A stretch of 64,000 nt of DNA from Aquilaria yunnanensis (GCA_039654915.1 CM077596.1:70991751-71055750); one strand, 5' to 3'. Counted from the first letter of the stretch, positions 26,727 through 39,400 are shown. Made by a program: numbers and translations. Notes: generated by a model from the sequence alone, not told the origin.

Positions 26727-28451
26727 AGCTGGAGCATGGAGCAATGAAGTGCCCAGCTTGCTTCGCAGGCGACAGAAATCTTCAGAGCTGAGTGCTTTAG
26801 TGAGGATATCGGCTGGCTGATTTTTGGAGGGAATGTAGCATGTCTGGAGTTCCCCTGACTGAATTTTCTCTCGAGTGAAATAGCAGTCAATTTCTATGTG
26901 TTTGGTACGTTCATGGTACACTGGATTGGATGCTATGTGCATGGCCGCACGATTATCACAGTATAGTTCCATCGGTTGTGCATGAAAGATACTAAGATCC
27001 TTGAGGAGCGCCTTCAACCAAACAAGTTCACTAGTTCCAGAGGCCATAGCCCGGTATTCGGCTTCTGCTGAAGAGCGACTAACAGTAGGCTGCTTCTTTG
27101 TCCGCCATGAAAGAGAGGCTGCGCCAAGGCTAGTATAATAGCCAGTGACTGATCGTCGAGTGATAGGGCATGCTACCCAGTCAGAGTCACAATATGCTTT
27201 CAGCTGTAAGTCATTATGCCGAGGAAACATCAAGCCTTGACCAGGTGTGCCCTTTATGTAGCGTAGAACTCTCATGGCAGCTGAATGATGATCACTTGTG
27301 GGAGCATGCATGTGTTGGCTTAGTATATTTACGGCATATGAGATGTCGGGCCGAGTAACACTCAGGTATAACAATCTCCCAACTAACCTGTGATATGGAG
27401 TGGGGTCGTCTAAAGCTGTGCCAGAGGACGCTCCAAGGTTGTGACGTTGAGGTATAGGAGTTGTAACTGGTTTTGCTCCTGTGTAGCCTGCATCGGCAAG
27501 GATGTCTAAAGCATACTTCCGTTGGCTCACGAAAAGCCCTTTTGTTCCATGCGCTATCTCAAGGCCGAGGAAGTATTTTAGCTTTCCAAGGTCCTTGAGG
27601 TGGAAACGACGATTAAGAAAATCCTTTAGCTTTTGGCATTCTTGTAGATTGTCACCGGCGACTAGCATGTCGTCTACATATACAAGGATGGCAAGAAAAT
27701 GGCCATCACGACTTCTTGTAAAAAGCGACGTATCTACCTGTGATTGAAGGAATCCATAATCTTGGAGAAGACATGAAAGCTTCGCGAACCATTCCCTCGA
27801 AGCTTGTTTCAAACCGTATAGGGACTTTTTCAACTTGCATACTCTGGTGTCATCCTTAGTGAGATAGCCTAGAGGTGCATGCATGTAGATTTCTTCGTGT
27901 AGGTCCCCATGAAGGAAAGCATTTTGTACATCAAGTTGATGCAAACTCCAACCTTTGATGGCTGCAACCGCAAAAAGACATCGAACACTAGTCAATTTTG
28001 CTACTGGAGCGAAGGTTTCTGTGTAGTCCAGTCCCTCAATTTGTGTATATCCCTTTGCCACCAATCTTGCCTTATATCGTTCTATGCTTCTATCTGATCT
28101 TCGCTTTATCTTATACACCCATTTGCATCCAACGGTTCGCTTTCCTTTTGGCAAGTTAACGAGCTCCCATGTGTTGTTCTTCTCTAATGCATTTATTTCA
28201 AATTTCATGGCATCTCTCCAATTTGAATCTTGCTGAGAAATTGAGTACGAAGAGGGCTCTTTATCGTTTAATATTGCTGTAAGAAAAGAACAATGGTCAA
28301 AGGCAAAAGGCTTGTTAGAGAGATAGGAGGACAAATGGTATGGCGTACCTCGAAGTGATTGAGTTGAAATGGGTCTTCCGGGCAGGTTGCACTCGTAGTC
28401 TCTTAGGAATGCTGGTGTGGTGTTTGTCCGTGTGCTTCGCTGGGGCTCCAT
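26724..28451 (-). CDS. Copia reverse transcriptase and RNase H
   Basis: An uninterrupted 575-codon frame. The reverse transcriptase part begins near residue 75 (NNTWELVNLPKGK, GCKWVYKIK). It carries the first catalytic aspartate in LDVQNAFLHGDL and the paired aspartates in YVDDMLVAG. The RNase H-like part has YCDSDWVACP, EAEYRAMASG and YCDNRAA. It ends with the tether-like KNQPADILTKAL and a stop inside the polypurine tract. In the intact family this is the 3' part of one gag-pol polyprotein. Here it is cut off from the integrase by a frameshift, so the ATG at 28451 is merely the first methionine left. Confidence 0.93.
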   Translation of the reverse strand: MEPQRSTRTNTTPAFLRDYECNLPGRPISTQSLRGTPYHLSSYLSNKPFAFDHCSFLTAILNDKEPSSYSISQQDSNWRDAMKFEINALEKNNTWELVNLPKGKRTVGCKWVYKIKRRSDRSIERYKARLVAKGYTQIEGLDYTETFAPVAKLTSVRCLFAVAAIKGWSLHQLDVQNAFLHGDLHEEIYMHAPLGYLTKDDTRVCKLKKSLYGLKQASREWFAKLSCLLQDYGFLQSQVDTSLFTRSRDGHFLAILVYVDDMLVAGDNLQECQKLKDFLNRRFHLKDLGKLKYFLGLEIAHGTKGLFVSQRKYALDILADAGYTGAKPVTTPIPQRHNLGASSGTALDDPTPYHRLVGRLLYLSVTRPDISYAVNILSQHMHAPTSDHHSAAMRVLRYIKGTPGQGLMFPRHNDLQLKAYCDSDWVACPITRRSVTGYYTSLGAASLSWRTKKQPTVSRSSAEAEYRAMASGTSELVWLKALLKDLSIFHAQPMELYCDNRAAMHIASNPVYHERTKHIEIDCYFTREKIQSGELQTCYIPSKNQPADILTKALSSEDFCRLRSKLGTSLLHAPA

Positions 28452-28636
28452 GATATGTTCCTGGTGTTCTTGTTGAACATTTTCATCAGTGGGCTCTCAC
28501 TCAATGGTCTGAATAGTGTCATCACATTGCACTTGTGCATCATTTTCATCACATTCATCAAATACAAGCAGTGTATCATCAATGGGAGGAAAGACAGGTC
28601 TGTTTAGGTTGTTGTCCCTTGGGAAGCGTTGATCAC

Positions 28637-29560
28637 TTAGGTTTTAGGGAAAATGGTTTTGTGGAACACAATGTCACGGCTCACAAAAAATTTCTGGGCA
28701 CCAATATCATATACCCTGTAACCTTTTTGGCTCATAGGATATCCTAAAAAAATACATGGCTTGGCTCGTGGTTGGAACTTATCTTTAGGTTGCAGGGGAT
28801 TTATGGCATAGCAAAGGCACCCGAAAACTCTAAGGTGATCGTACTTTGGCTGCTTCCCATAAAGTACTTCATATGGAGTCTTGTTCTTTAGTTTCGTGGT
28901 GGGTAGTCTATTGATCAAGTAGGTCACGGTCATAATGCATTCCCCCCAAAATTTAATGGGTAGGTTAGCTTGGAACCTCAGAGCCCTAGCAGTATTAAGG
29001 ATATCCCGATGTTTCCTTTCTGCTACCCCATTTTGTTGTGGTGTTCCTGGGCAACTGGCTTCACTCAAAATTCATTGTTTGTGAAAAAATGTGCCCATTG
29101 CCCCTTCTACTAATTCGGGAGCGTTGTCACTCCTTACCCTTTTAATGTTTACGTGGAACTGATTTCTGACCATGGTGTGGAAAATCTCGAACATTGCCTC
29201 TGCTTGACTTTTGTGCTTAAGGAAGTATGTCCATGTTGACCTAGTACAATCATCCATTAATGTGAGAAAGTAATGTGCTCCATGTGTTGAAGGTGTTTGA
29301 TAGAGACCCCAAATATCCATATGGATCAACTCAAAAAGGTTCTCATAAATATGATTGCTGGAATTAAAAGGGAGTCTTGATGCTTTAGCTAAAGGGCAAA
29401 TGGAACATTCCTTACAAATCTCTTTAGAAACATCCACATTAGGGATTCCTACTATCCGTTCATACGAAGGATGTCCGAGTCTTTTATGCCAAAAGTCCGT
29501 TTTCCTAATATGTGAGCAACTTCGACTTCTCTTCCTCTTCTGAGCATGTGCAGCCCTCTG
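28637..29560 (-). pseudogene. Copia integrase, interrupted
   Basis: The frame begins with the HHCC zinc part: FWHKRLGHPSYERI is readable near 29450-29500 but out of frame with upstream gag, which places a frameshift near 29545. CKECSICPLAK then follows. The DDE core shows HMDIWG, RSDNAPE and AERKHR. An in-frame TGA at 29072-29074 splits the core just before the CPGTPQQNG loop. Downstream, the frame stops again at 28637 and the reverse transcriptase continues in another frame. Confidence 0.88.
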
Positions 29561-31116
29561 AACACGTACAGCCCATTTTTTTCTTTACCCACTCCAATCA
29601 ATCTCTTCGAGGTTCGGTCCTGTAAAAGGCAAAAATGAGGAAAAAACACAGCAACACAATTGTTGTCTTGTGTTAGTTTACTGATAGATACGAGGTTGCA
29701 ATTAATATCTGGTGCATATAAAACATCTTGCAATTCTAAACTTTGGTTTAGGTGCATGGTGCGTGATTCATGCACAATCTTTTGTGTTCCGTCGGGTAGG
29801 TAAATGACTTGGTTTATGTGACTTTGGGTTTTAGTAAAAAGATTGGCTTGGTGAGATATATGATGTGTGGCTCCAGTGTCGAGGATCCAAGTAGGAAGGG
29901 AAGATTGTTCTTTCTTACCAGCAAAATTAGCAATAGAAGAACCTTTCTCCTTACTCAAAAGCTCAAGCAATTGCTCATACTCTTCCACTAAGAGGCCATG
30001 AACTTGCGAAGATGAAGTTGCCGTATTCTGGGCTCCCTTATTGGTGCTTACATTTGCGGTGAACTTGTTCGGCTTTGCTCTTCCCTTGGGCAGTCTATCT
30101 TCTGGATAACTAATCACCTTCCAGCATTCACTTTCAACATGTCCTATCTTGTTACAATGCTCACAACGGAGTTTCGATCTATCACCCATCCAATCTTCTG
30201 GATAACCAATCACCTTCCAGCATTCACTTTCAACGTGTCCTATCTTGTTGCAGTGCTCACAACGGAGCTTCGATCTATCACCTCGCCCATCATTGTTTTT
30301 GGGCCGTGTGAAAGGTGGTCGAACAGCAAACGCACCTGCCTGCTCCACTCTCGTCGTCTCCGTTAGACTGAGCTGTTTCTCCTCTGCTACAACCATGGCG
30401 TAAGCTCTATTCAGTGTCGGCAATGGTTCCGTCGCAAGGATCTGAGACTTGATGGTTCGAAACTTTATGTCTAACCCCATCAAAAAGTGATGGACTCATT
30501 CCTTTTCCTTCTCAATGCCCCATTCCTTACTAGCCTTACAGGTACAATTCGGGATTGGAGATAAAGCTCCCAGTTCATCCCAAATGCCTTTCAACCTTGA
30601 AAAATACGCAGCTACTGTCAAGCTGTCTTGCTTGGTCATCACCAGATTTCTTCTTAATTCATGAGCGCGCAGTTCGTTTGTGTGCCCATACCTCTCCTCT
30701 AGATCAAGCCATAGATCGAAAGCCGTCTCATGGTAGGCTATTGAGTTATGTAGAGTGGGATTAATCGAGTTAACTAGCCAGTTTATCACCATGCTGTCAC
30801 ACTTGCTCCACACAAGTGTTTCCAGAGAGTTGCCCTCTGGTTTCAGTAAAGTTCTATCAACAAAAGGAACTTTGTTCTTACTTCTCAGAACATTGAGAAT
30901 TGCTCGTCGCCATTTTGAGTAATTGTCTCCATCCAATAGCGCTGAGACCAGCGACGCACAAGAGTAGTCCGCCGCTGTGAGAAAATATGGGGAGCTGGGA
31001 TCCTGAAACAACATCGCCGCCGTAGCGCTTCCGCCTGTTACCATGGCTGTGTTTCGGTCATGAAGATGGCTTCCTTCATCGATCCCCGTCGGATGTGGGT
31101 CTCCGTTGTTCGGCAT
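29452..31116 (-). pseudogene. Copia gag and protease, one stop
   Basis: From ATG 31116 the gag core shows NYSKWRRAILNVL, VINWLVNSINP and AHELRRNLVMTKQ. A single in-frame TGA at 30496-30498 interrupts it and the same frame then continues. Two zinc knuckles (CEHCNKIGHVESEC, twice) are followed by an aspartic protease with WILDTGATHHIS and then the pre-integrase LYAPDINCNLVSISKL. The frame is lost near 29545. Confidence 0.9.
30093..30284 (-). repeat. In-frame 96-bp duplication of gag zinc knuckle
   Basis: The coding for CEHCNKIGHVESECWKVI plus flanks occurs twice with a 96-bp period, exactly 32 codons. The two units differ at about five sites. Most Copia gags carry one CCHC knuckle, so this one has two. 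Confidence 0.95.
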
Positions 31117-31153
31117 GCTTAATCAGAGGAAATACCCAAGAACGTATTCATAT

Positions 31154-31165
31154 GCTCTGATACCA
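31154..31165 (-). other. tRNA-iMet primer-binding site
   Basis: TGGTATCAGAGC lies directly inside the 5' LTR in element orientation. It is the standard Copia complement of the 3' end of initiator methionine tRNA. Confidence 0.95.
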
Positions 31166-31376
31166 TGTGAAAAATCAGAAACGACAATTGTATTCTATGT
31201 AACTGTATCCTTTTCTCTGTATATTATTCATCCAAAAATGTCTTTATATACAAGGGCAAGAAACACTAATTGATAGGCAGGATAAAACTCTAGTCGAACT
31301 CGGACTAAGAGTCCAAAAACAAGACGCAATAGAAGTTGAAAAGAAATAGGACACAACACCATCCACCGTTTTAATA
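31166..31376 (-). repeat. 5' LTR of the Copia element
   Basis: 211 bp, about 98% identical to the copy at 26506-26716. It has the same TATTAAAACGG start and TTTTTCACA end. The outer flank is the CATAT target duplication. Confidence 0.95.
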
Positions 31377-34300
31377 CATATATTTAAATCAAGACATTTG
31401 TTTGTTAGGGGTCAAAGGCTTTTGTAGGACTTCAAAAACCCAATTGAAGAAATCCTAGGACATTCATTTTCAAAGTGCCACATAGTTGGGACGGGGCGAG
31501 GTAGAGCAGTGACAGCATTCAAATATATAAGAAACTTGAGGTTAAGGCCATTTTGGTTTCGTTTCCAATACCTTCTCTATACCGATTGATCTTTGTGTAG
31601 CGAAAAGCAATTAGCAAACAAAAATATGCACAACAATTTCTCACTTTGTTTTCTCACTTCCTCTGGTTCTATTCCATCCAACAAGATTCTCAATTGGTCA
31701 CATAACACACTAGCTTCAAGTTGCTGCACAGGCCTAATTAAAGGCATTCATTATTTGGATAAAACCAAATAATCCAAATGGATTATTTGTATTGGATAAA
31801 ATAGTTTGATAATTTGGTTAATTATATGATTCGGAGTGGTTGAATTTGGTTAATTGAATTTTATTTAGTTATTGGATTGGTTGTTAGTTCCTAAGATTAA
31901 AACCTAACAAACTAAATAAACTGAAAAATAATACATACTTTGTAATTATGCCCGTTAGGGTGGTGTTTGTTTAATTGGATCAATTTAGAACCTATTCAAA
32001 TAGAACAATTTGATTTATTTTTTATTTTTATAAATATGATCTAAACAATTCGAATAATCTGAATTGTGATTCAGTTTTTTCAATTTCTATCCGAACTATC
32101 TAAATTATAATTCAGTTTATTCAACTTTTATAATTTGATTCTTTTTTTTTTTTAGAACTAAAAACATGGTAGTTGAAAAAAAAATTCAAAAAATTTGATA
32201 AAAGAAATGGTAATGTTTCATTTTATACTTAAAGTTAAAGGTTGATTCCTAACACATACTCTAAAGCTAAAAAAATTAACCTTATAAATGTAGGATTGAT
32301 GAGTATTAGACCTAATCAATTTTGTTTCCAGAAAACCTACCCTTCAAATACATAGAGACTGTGAAGACTTTTTTTCACGACCAAAGATCACAATATTCTC
32401 CTTCTCTCTCTCGTATTATGGATCACCTGCTTTCTGTCACTCACCAGCACAAACACTTGGCCCTTGCTCTTCGCAGCCAAACCCGTCAGCTTGGCTGACT
32501 TAAAGAAAGTCAAGAATGTAAAACAGGTAGCTTGACCCAAGATTTTTTGGCCCCATATACACTTCTCCATCACCCAATCCTCCAAACATTTATGGGAAAA
32601 ACATGCATGCACTACTAAAAAACCCAACATTTTTCACCAGTATCGCGTTAGAAATTACAATACAAATCTTCCTAAAAGAAATTACAATTAAAAAAAATCT
32701 TAATATATTAAAGAAAGGATAAATTTACCTCCAAATGACAAACTAAGGTAGGAAATCCATGGGATAAGCCTTTAAATCACTGAAACAAGTGACAAACCAA
32801 AGTTAAATCAAACCACAAAAACATCATACAAACTAATATAATCCACTAAATTACCTTATTTCCAAGACTAATTCTCTCCAAATAAGCAAGTTAGGGATGT
32901 TTCACCACAAATGTAGGTTAAAAACAAACTGAGTTGAAACGATTAGTAGGCCAATTATATTCGGCTTAAAATCTTTATCAAGCTTAATATTTTGTTTATG
33001 TTTAGATTGAATGAGCCTTTAACAAGCTTTTAATCGACCAAACTCGAGTTGTCTATTTAAGTTAAGGATACAAATATAAAATCGAGCCAAGCCGAGTCAA
33101 GCAATAAGTAAATTGAGCTTTGTTTGGATTATATATTGAGATTAAAATTTTAGTTAGGCTTGACTTGATAATAATTAAAACAAGTTATGAACAAGTTTTA
33201 AACCAAATCAAACTTGAGCCAAGTTCAAGCTTTAGAAACTCATTTTTTTTTTATTTTTCACTTTTATTTAATGTTTTATAAATAATAATTGTAGCATTAT
33301 ATATGATATTTATAACATATGGGAAATTGGAAAATTAGGTAGAAATGTTTCTGACTGCATGTTCGATGGAAAACTGTTTCCATTAAAATTTCGGGGTTGC
33401 CTGTTGGAATTGTAAGACATCATTTTAGAAGTGACGGCTAACACACCTCAAAGTCAAACACTTCAAAACTTGATTTGGGCAGCCACCAATTGGGCAATGG
33501 CATTCTTCTAAACCTTTCCGTCACAATATCAAAGCACATGATATTCTTAGTGGGTCACCTATGGTCATAAAAAACGCTCACAGCCCAAAGGGAAAGATCA
33601 TTGACAGTGGCACATGATGAATGTGTCACCAAGGAATTTCTATCCAATTAAAATTGGCTTTAACGCTAAAGGTGTAACCTCTTTTCAGTTGCAGGGGTTC
33701 CTGCCCAGCTCACATAGCGATACACGATCATACCCGAGACCCAAAATGACCCAACTCATCCTCAAACGAGCAGATGACTTTTTGGCAGAGAGCATTGCGT
33801 TTATACCGTGTGGCTTTCACAAAGAGTAAGAATGGACATCCAGAAGCAGCAACAAGAGCTGCAAGCTGTCACAAGAACCCAGTATCTTTATTTTACTACA
33901 TGGGGGGAAGGGTAATTGTGAGGAATTGAAGTTTGGTCAGGCTATGATTGAAAGCATTCTGGTCTATAAAGTTAAGGTGAAGGAAGTCGCAGACGGGTAT
34001 ACGCATTTGCGGGAGCCAGAGATATGATGACCCACTCAAAAATTGGAGTCGTCAGCAGTGGAGCTATAGGGTAAGGTTTGAAATGGCGGGGGCTAGAAAG
34101 AAAAGAGCTGGAGATATGATGACCCACAGCTTGCAGATGCTTCGGAAGCGAGTTAGTGCCCACGTCTGGAATGTTCGCCGGCTACGCTTCCACCACATCC
34201 ATGCTGTATCTAAAGGTAGAAGTGCTGCTGTTCTCTTTACTCTAAATTCGCTGTCGGTGGACAATAAGATCATATACTAGTAAAAGGCCCCTATATTCTT

Positions 34301-34934
34301 GTGGATCGATTGACAAAGGCACAATGTTTTTTGCACCAATTATATTTATATTGAAAAAATGTTAAAATAGTTATGAATTTAAAACTAAATCATGATTAAT
34401 TTAAAGGTTTTGGAAACTTTAAATGTTTTAAAGTTATTGATAATCAATTTATTTTGAAATTTAGGCACAAAATGGGTTCCTTATAATCAATGCAAGCTCA
34501 AGGGCCTACAACGTAAAAACTAAACATTAAAAACATCTTTTGTATTTATTAGAATAGAGTATCAAAGAAACAGTTTGACGACCAAAGCATGTCATCATGT
34601 ACAAAGAGTATCAATTGCATAAATTTAACATTTTTTAATTTTGTTAGTGGCTATGTTGTACTCATCTTCATTTACAAGAGGTTGAGAGCCATACCTAATC
34701 ATTGGCCTCATTTTTTAATTTAGACTATTAAGGTAGAGTAACAAAAAGAACACTTAATTTGGACAAAAAGATATCATCATATATACAAGGAGTACCTATT
34801 GCCTAATTTTAACCTTTTTAATTGGACATGTTTTGGCCCATGAGGAATGGTCATGCTTAACTCAAAATAGAAAAGGTACTATAGCAGAAGCTACTACTGT
34901 TCCTAGTGTCATTTTCATGTTTGATATTTTAGTT

Positions 34935-35312
34935 AATACCCCTTCCATCCCAAAAATTGTGCTTCATTTGTATTTGTGCATATATTAAGAAAAATGTCTT
35001 TTCTTCTTTCTGTTTCCAATTCTACCCTCTTTCTCCCTCATCTGTTCATTGTTTAATACCTCTCTCTGCATGGTTTGCTCAACCCTATGTCCTTCCATCG
35101 CTTCTTGCCTCACCGTCGTTGCTCATTACCGCCCATCCCTCATTGAGCGGATGTAACGGTTGGAAGAGAGAATAAGGAAATTATTAAAATAATAAATTGG
35201 GACATATTTGTCATTTAGATTGTAAAAACTTACCAAATAAGGAAATAGTGCAAGATTAGTGGGACAACCAAAAAAGGAAAATGGAGTAGATTTTGTGCGA
35301 CGGAGAGCATAT
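34935..35312. mobile_element. Stowaway-like MITE
   Basis: The left end is TACCCCTTCCATCCCAAAAA. The right end, reverse complemented, reads TGCTCTCCGTCGCACAAAAT and continues with CTACTCCATTTTCCTTTTTT. Both resemble the CTCCCTCCGTCCC termini of plant Stowaway/Tc1-mariner MITEs. The TA target duplication is not firmly visible. Confidence 0.45.
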
Positions 35313-35332
35313 AATTTATCCAAGATACAAAT

Positions 35333-35774
35333 TAGGGGTGGAAACAAGTCAAGAATCTTATCGAATAGTTCGAGCTTAAACTCGATTTTTTTGTTATTGA
35401 GCCAAGCTTTAAGATGCATTCTAAGTTCAAATTCTTAACTAATCGAGTTTTGAGTTTGTAATGTTTAGCTCAGACTCTTTATCCAGTCTAATAAGCCTAA
35501 TAATTTTTTTAAATATAAAATGATATTAATTTTATTTTTAATATACATAAACCCTAAAATTCTAAGTTCTGTTCATCAAATAGAACTCAAATCTCGAATT
35601 GAGCTTGAATCAAGCTCAAACCTCAATTTAAGTTTTGAGTCTATCAAGCTACCGAGCTAAACCCAAACTTTTTCAAATTGAGTTTCAAGCCCCATTTTTT
35701 GAGTTTGAGCTCAAACCCAAGTCAAACTCTGAGCCTAAGATGTTCAAGCTCAACTCAGCTCATTTCTACCCTTA
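35333..35774. mobile_element. hAT-like non-autonomous element
   Basis: 442 bp with TIRs TAGGGGTGGAAACAAGTC and, from the other end, TAAGGGTAGAAATGAGCTG. It is flanked by 8-bp near-duplications ATACAAAT (35325-35332) and ATACAAAC (35775-35782). The interior is rich in GAGCTTGAAT-type words common in plant hAT MITEs. There is no coding. Confidence 0.75.
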
Positions 35775-36438
35775 ATACAAACAGAACCAATGTGATGTTT
35801 AATTATAGAATAGCAAATGGAGTATTTTTTTTTTATTTTTTTTATTTTAACAAAACTTTTATTTTGTACACAAAAGAATTTTTACAAGTCTATGTAGGGT
35901 AAAAGATATTCTATACTATAAAGAATGTGCTTTTTTAAGATCCAAAAGATACCCGAACCAACTCTGAATGATATTGTATAAGGAAGTAAGAGAGACATGA
36001 GTCAAACTTCTGACTTTCCCTTCCCCTTGATGTCCCTTTTGCCACTTCTTCAAAACGGCTAGTACTATTTTAACAAATCTTGATTTTATAAATTATCATG
36101 ACGATGTGAAACAATTTATTTTCTAGACTTTGTAAAATTCATTTCATAAAGAAAAAAACATTATATATATATATATATATATTCTTTTTTGCTCTGGTTA
36201 CATGGGAGAGGCAATAACTCATTTCGTCTCACTTTAGGAAATAACTCATTTCAGGGGCAATTTAGTGCACTTTGAACTCTAAAATTGTCACTTAGGCTTG
36301 ACTTCATTGGCAAACTTTTCTCTTCAAACATGTGAGTTATTCAAAGTTTAGAAACAAAAGGTTTTTTGTGGGTATCGGTAACTCTATATACCTGCTTGAC
36401 GATGAACTAGCTCAGACGATTTACAGAACAATTCTTCT

Positions 36439-39400
36439 TCAGGGATCAAAACTAGGAGCTCCCTGTGGTGTAGCATATTGTACAGCATATATCACTCTAT
36501 CAACTAGACTGCGATACGGGTCCGTCTCCCGCTTCTTCAACAAGTAGGCAATATTTTGTTCAACCTCTGACTTCACCTGCAAGTAAACTTCAGTTGCCTT
36601 CCCTTTATCCCTTATCACATCTTCCCTTCCTTTCAAATCGATCGGCTTCCCGAACAGAAAATAAAAGCGGCCGGGTACCTTCGGCAGCAATGCTGGAACA
36701 AAGACATCTCTGGCCACTTCCCCAAGTGATTCATCCCTACATCAAGAGAGTTCTCTTTTCGTCAGAACTGTAGTACGCAAAATTTCCAACGTTTACAAAA
36801 CTATCCTAACTTTTAATTAATACAAATACCAAAGTGCTTGCGCAAGGGAAACAGTAGCCACCTAATTTTCACAAAACTGTCCGCCACTTGTTTATAAAAA
36901 TAATTCAGCAACGGAATTTTCATCCAATCTTCATAATCAAGAAGAATCTGCCACAGAAGTATGCAAAGTAGGCAGGTTAATTTTCTTTCTTTCCCCTTTT
37001 CACAAAGGATATGTCAAGTGAATCATGATATACATACATGCGTACATACATACATATATGTATGGCAATATAAACGATCTATAAGAAGGTTGATTCCCTC
37101 TTCTTTCTTTTTTCCTTTTTCTTTTTCCCTAAAAGTGATATGTAAAGTGAGCCGTGAACTCAATTGTACCAAGACAAATAGGAGGGAAGGGCTTAAGTGG
37201 CAAAAAATGAATAGTTAATAAACGGGGGAAGAAAAAAAGCTTACCTCCGCTATGTCATCTTCTCCCACAGTACCAAAAGGCACGATTGTGGCCCCAAACT
37301 TTGCAGCTACTCTTACAAATTCCTGCCGGTTAGGCCAAAATAATTTGTATTTTTCACCCTGTAATTGCCAAGAAGCGCCATTCCATGAAAATCGATAGAA
37401 ATATATAGGAAACCAAGAGCAGAACACATGCTGCCTAATCTCAACTGTGTTGTTTCAGTGGCATGAAGTTCATCCCAAACCTCGGCTGAAGGAATCACAT
37501 CAGTTACCCAGATCATTCTAATAATAGGTACTAGAAAAGAAAAAGGGCAAGCAATGCTACCACCTCCAATTCCATTGAAATTGATGCTTGGATTTCATAT
37601 ACTAAACAAAGACAAACTGTTCATCAGGCACCTGAAGGAACTATTTCAAGAATGTCTCACCTTGTAATGCAAGGCTTCCCGGGCACCACCTGGATAGAGG
37701 ACAACATGTGCTTTTCTTTCCATTAATCTATAAATATTGATTGATGAAGCAGGTATTGACCCCATTCCTCTAAGAAAATCCCTGACAGAAAATTCAGAAC
37801 ATGGACTCTCAAGCTTGTCAGAGAAAATCTCGGGATGACCAAGGCCTCGAAGTGCAATTCTTTTCTCTTTAAAGAACGCTCCAAATAGAGCAGCAACCTC
37901 AGTTCCCATTAACATATGATAGCCAACCAACAAGACAGGACCTTCATTTGGAACCCCTGCAAGACCTTTCACCATCGTCCCATCTGCCATAGTTGATAAC
38001 ACAGCAGAACCAACGGCAAAGTCTAAGAATCTGCATTATTGATAAGTATGACATCTACTTCAGCATCTGTTCTCAATAAGCAAACCAATGGTGCATATGA
38101 AACACTTATGTCTCACCATACTGTACAACAAAAGTCATAGACCCGCGGACAAGGGAAAATATCTATGGATTAGATCATTGTAAATTCAGCACACAGAAGG
38201 ATCCACTCAAAAGAATATGCAACGTAAATTTCAGTGGAATTACCCAATTCCTTGATCACATGCATATCTGTATTCTGACATACTAGGAGGCAGAAAGTCT
38301 GTCACTAAATCAACCTTCCTCGAATGACGATATTTGCAAGTACCTTTAAGAATGGTCAGCAAATTAGTATTGTCTTCCTGCACCATAACAGCAAAAACTT
38401 AAATCAATCAACTTTGGATCCTTAAGGAGGGAAAGCTTCAGAGAGAAATGCAAGTTCTCTCACCATAGAAACAACCTGAGCCCAAGAACTATGCTCACAA
38501 AGTAGAATTCTAAATCGAAGCTAACTTGTGCAATAAAAAATGAACAGAAAATGACTAAATTTGAGAACCAACCTCAAGCAACAAGACAAATCCTATAGCA
38601 TAAAGATACATAGAAACCTGATTGAACATGCTTTCACCTACCAGTAAAAGGGTATGCCCGTTGTCCTTGAAAAGGCGAGCTGTGCAGTTCTCTAGTGAAT
38701 ATTTAAGACGTAGGGCTTCTTCCTTGCTCGGAAAGATGTTATCCTTTCCGCTGAAATGCAAAACAAATATTTTAGACATTCACCAAATAGCAAGATGTTC
38801 TATAGATGGGAATCAACTGATTCTTAAGATTTTACTGAGCAAAGCTTTTTGAGGCTGTCACAACCATTAATGGCAATAACTATGTCTGTCTTACTCAGCT
38901 ACAAAGTTTGCAATGTTCAACTAGCAAACAAGCTCAGCTTGGAATGTATCGGGAAATGCTTAGGGGTTGCCCACACATGGACTAGTTGTGAAAGAGTTGG
39001 AATGCCGTATCAATGGGATAAGAATGAGAGATGATAGAGTAGAGATGGTTCATCTTGTACACGCATTCATAGAGTCAATATCATCTTTAATCCAATAAGA
39101 AGCGAGACCAGAGACCGGAGAAGAGCCTTTAAATTTTGGAGTTTCAAAATACATATTCATAAGGCTACTCATGAACACAGAAACACACAAAAGAGAAAGC
39201 TTCAGCAACGTCTTGGAGTAATAGAACCTTGCAAGCACTAGTACTTCTGCTCTAACAGCACGCAGACGGGAATTAGCATAAGCAGCTGCTGATTCCATCA
39301 ACTTCAACTTCCAGATAAGGGTATCCTTAGTCACTATTTTATTGAAGCCCTAAAATAACAAAGGCACATATCAAAGAGCAAGAATGATTAGGAAAATTGG

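Larger units (their letters stand above)
26506..31376 (-). mobile_element. Nearly complete Ty1/Copia element (Ale/Retrofit-like)
   Basis: A 4871-bp element in minus orientation, bounded by CATAT target duplications (26501-26505 and 31377-31381). Order from the 5' end (right): LTR, primer-binding site, gag with zinc knuckles, protease, integrase, reverse transcriptase, RNase H, polypurine tract, LTR. The short LTRs, the 4.9-kb size and the CWKVIGYP gag word fit the Ale/Retrofit group. The two LTRs differ at about 4 of 211 sites, all transitions, so the insertion is young. Two in-frame stops and at least two frameshifts break the polyprotein, so the copy is not autonomous. Confidence 0.96.
31382..36438. 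other. Intergenic region between Copia element and PES gene
   Basis: AT-rich with no gene I can support. It holds a Stowaway-like element (34935-35312), an hAT-like element (35333-35774) and an (AT)n tract near 36165. GAGCTTGAGC-type words at 33000-33240 resemble a decayed hAT-like copy. Short ORFs at 32388-32630 and 33614-34280 carry no motif I recognise. Confidence 0.45.

Noticed and set aside
27170..27358. Plus-strand ORFs across 27170-28097
   Set aside because: They are antisense shadows of the Copia reverse transcriptase frame.
32388..32630. 80-codon minus-strand ORF with KSAKLTGLAAKSKGQVF
   Set aside because: Part of it looks protein-like, but I could not connect it to a family or to neighbouring exons.
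33614..34280. Overlapping small ORFs and a repeated GATATGATGACCCAC word (34020 and 34115)
   Set aside because: Only the short direct repeat is real; no domain or splice pattern supports a gene.
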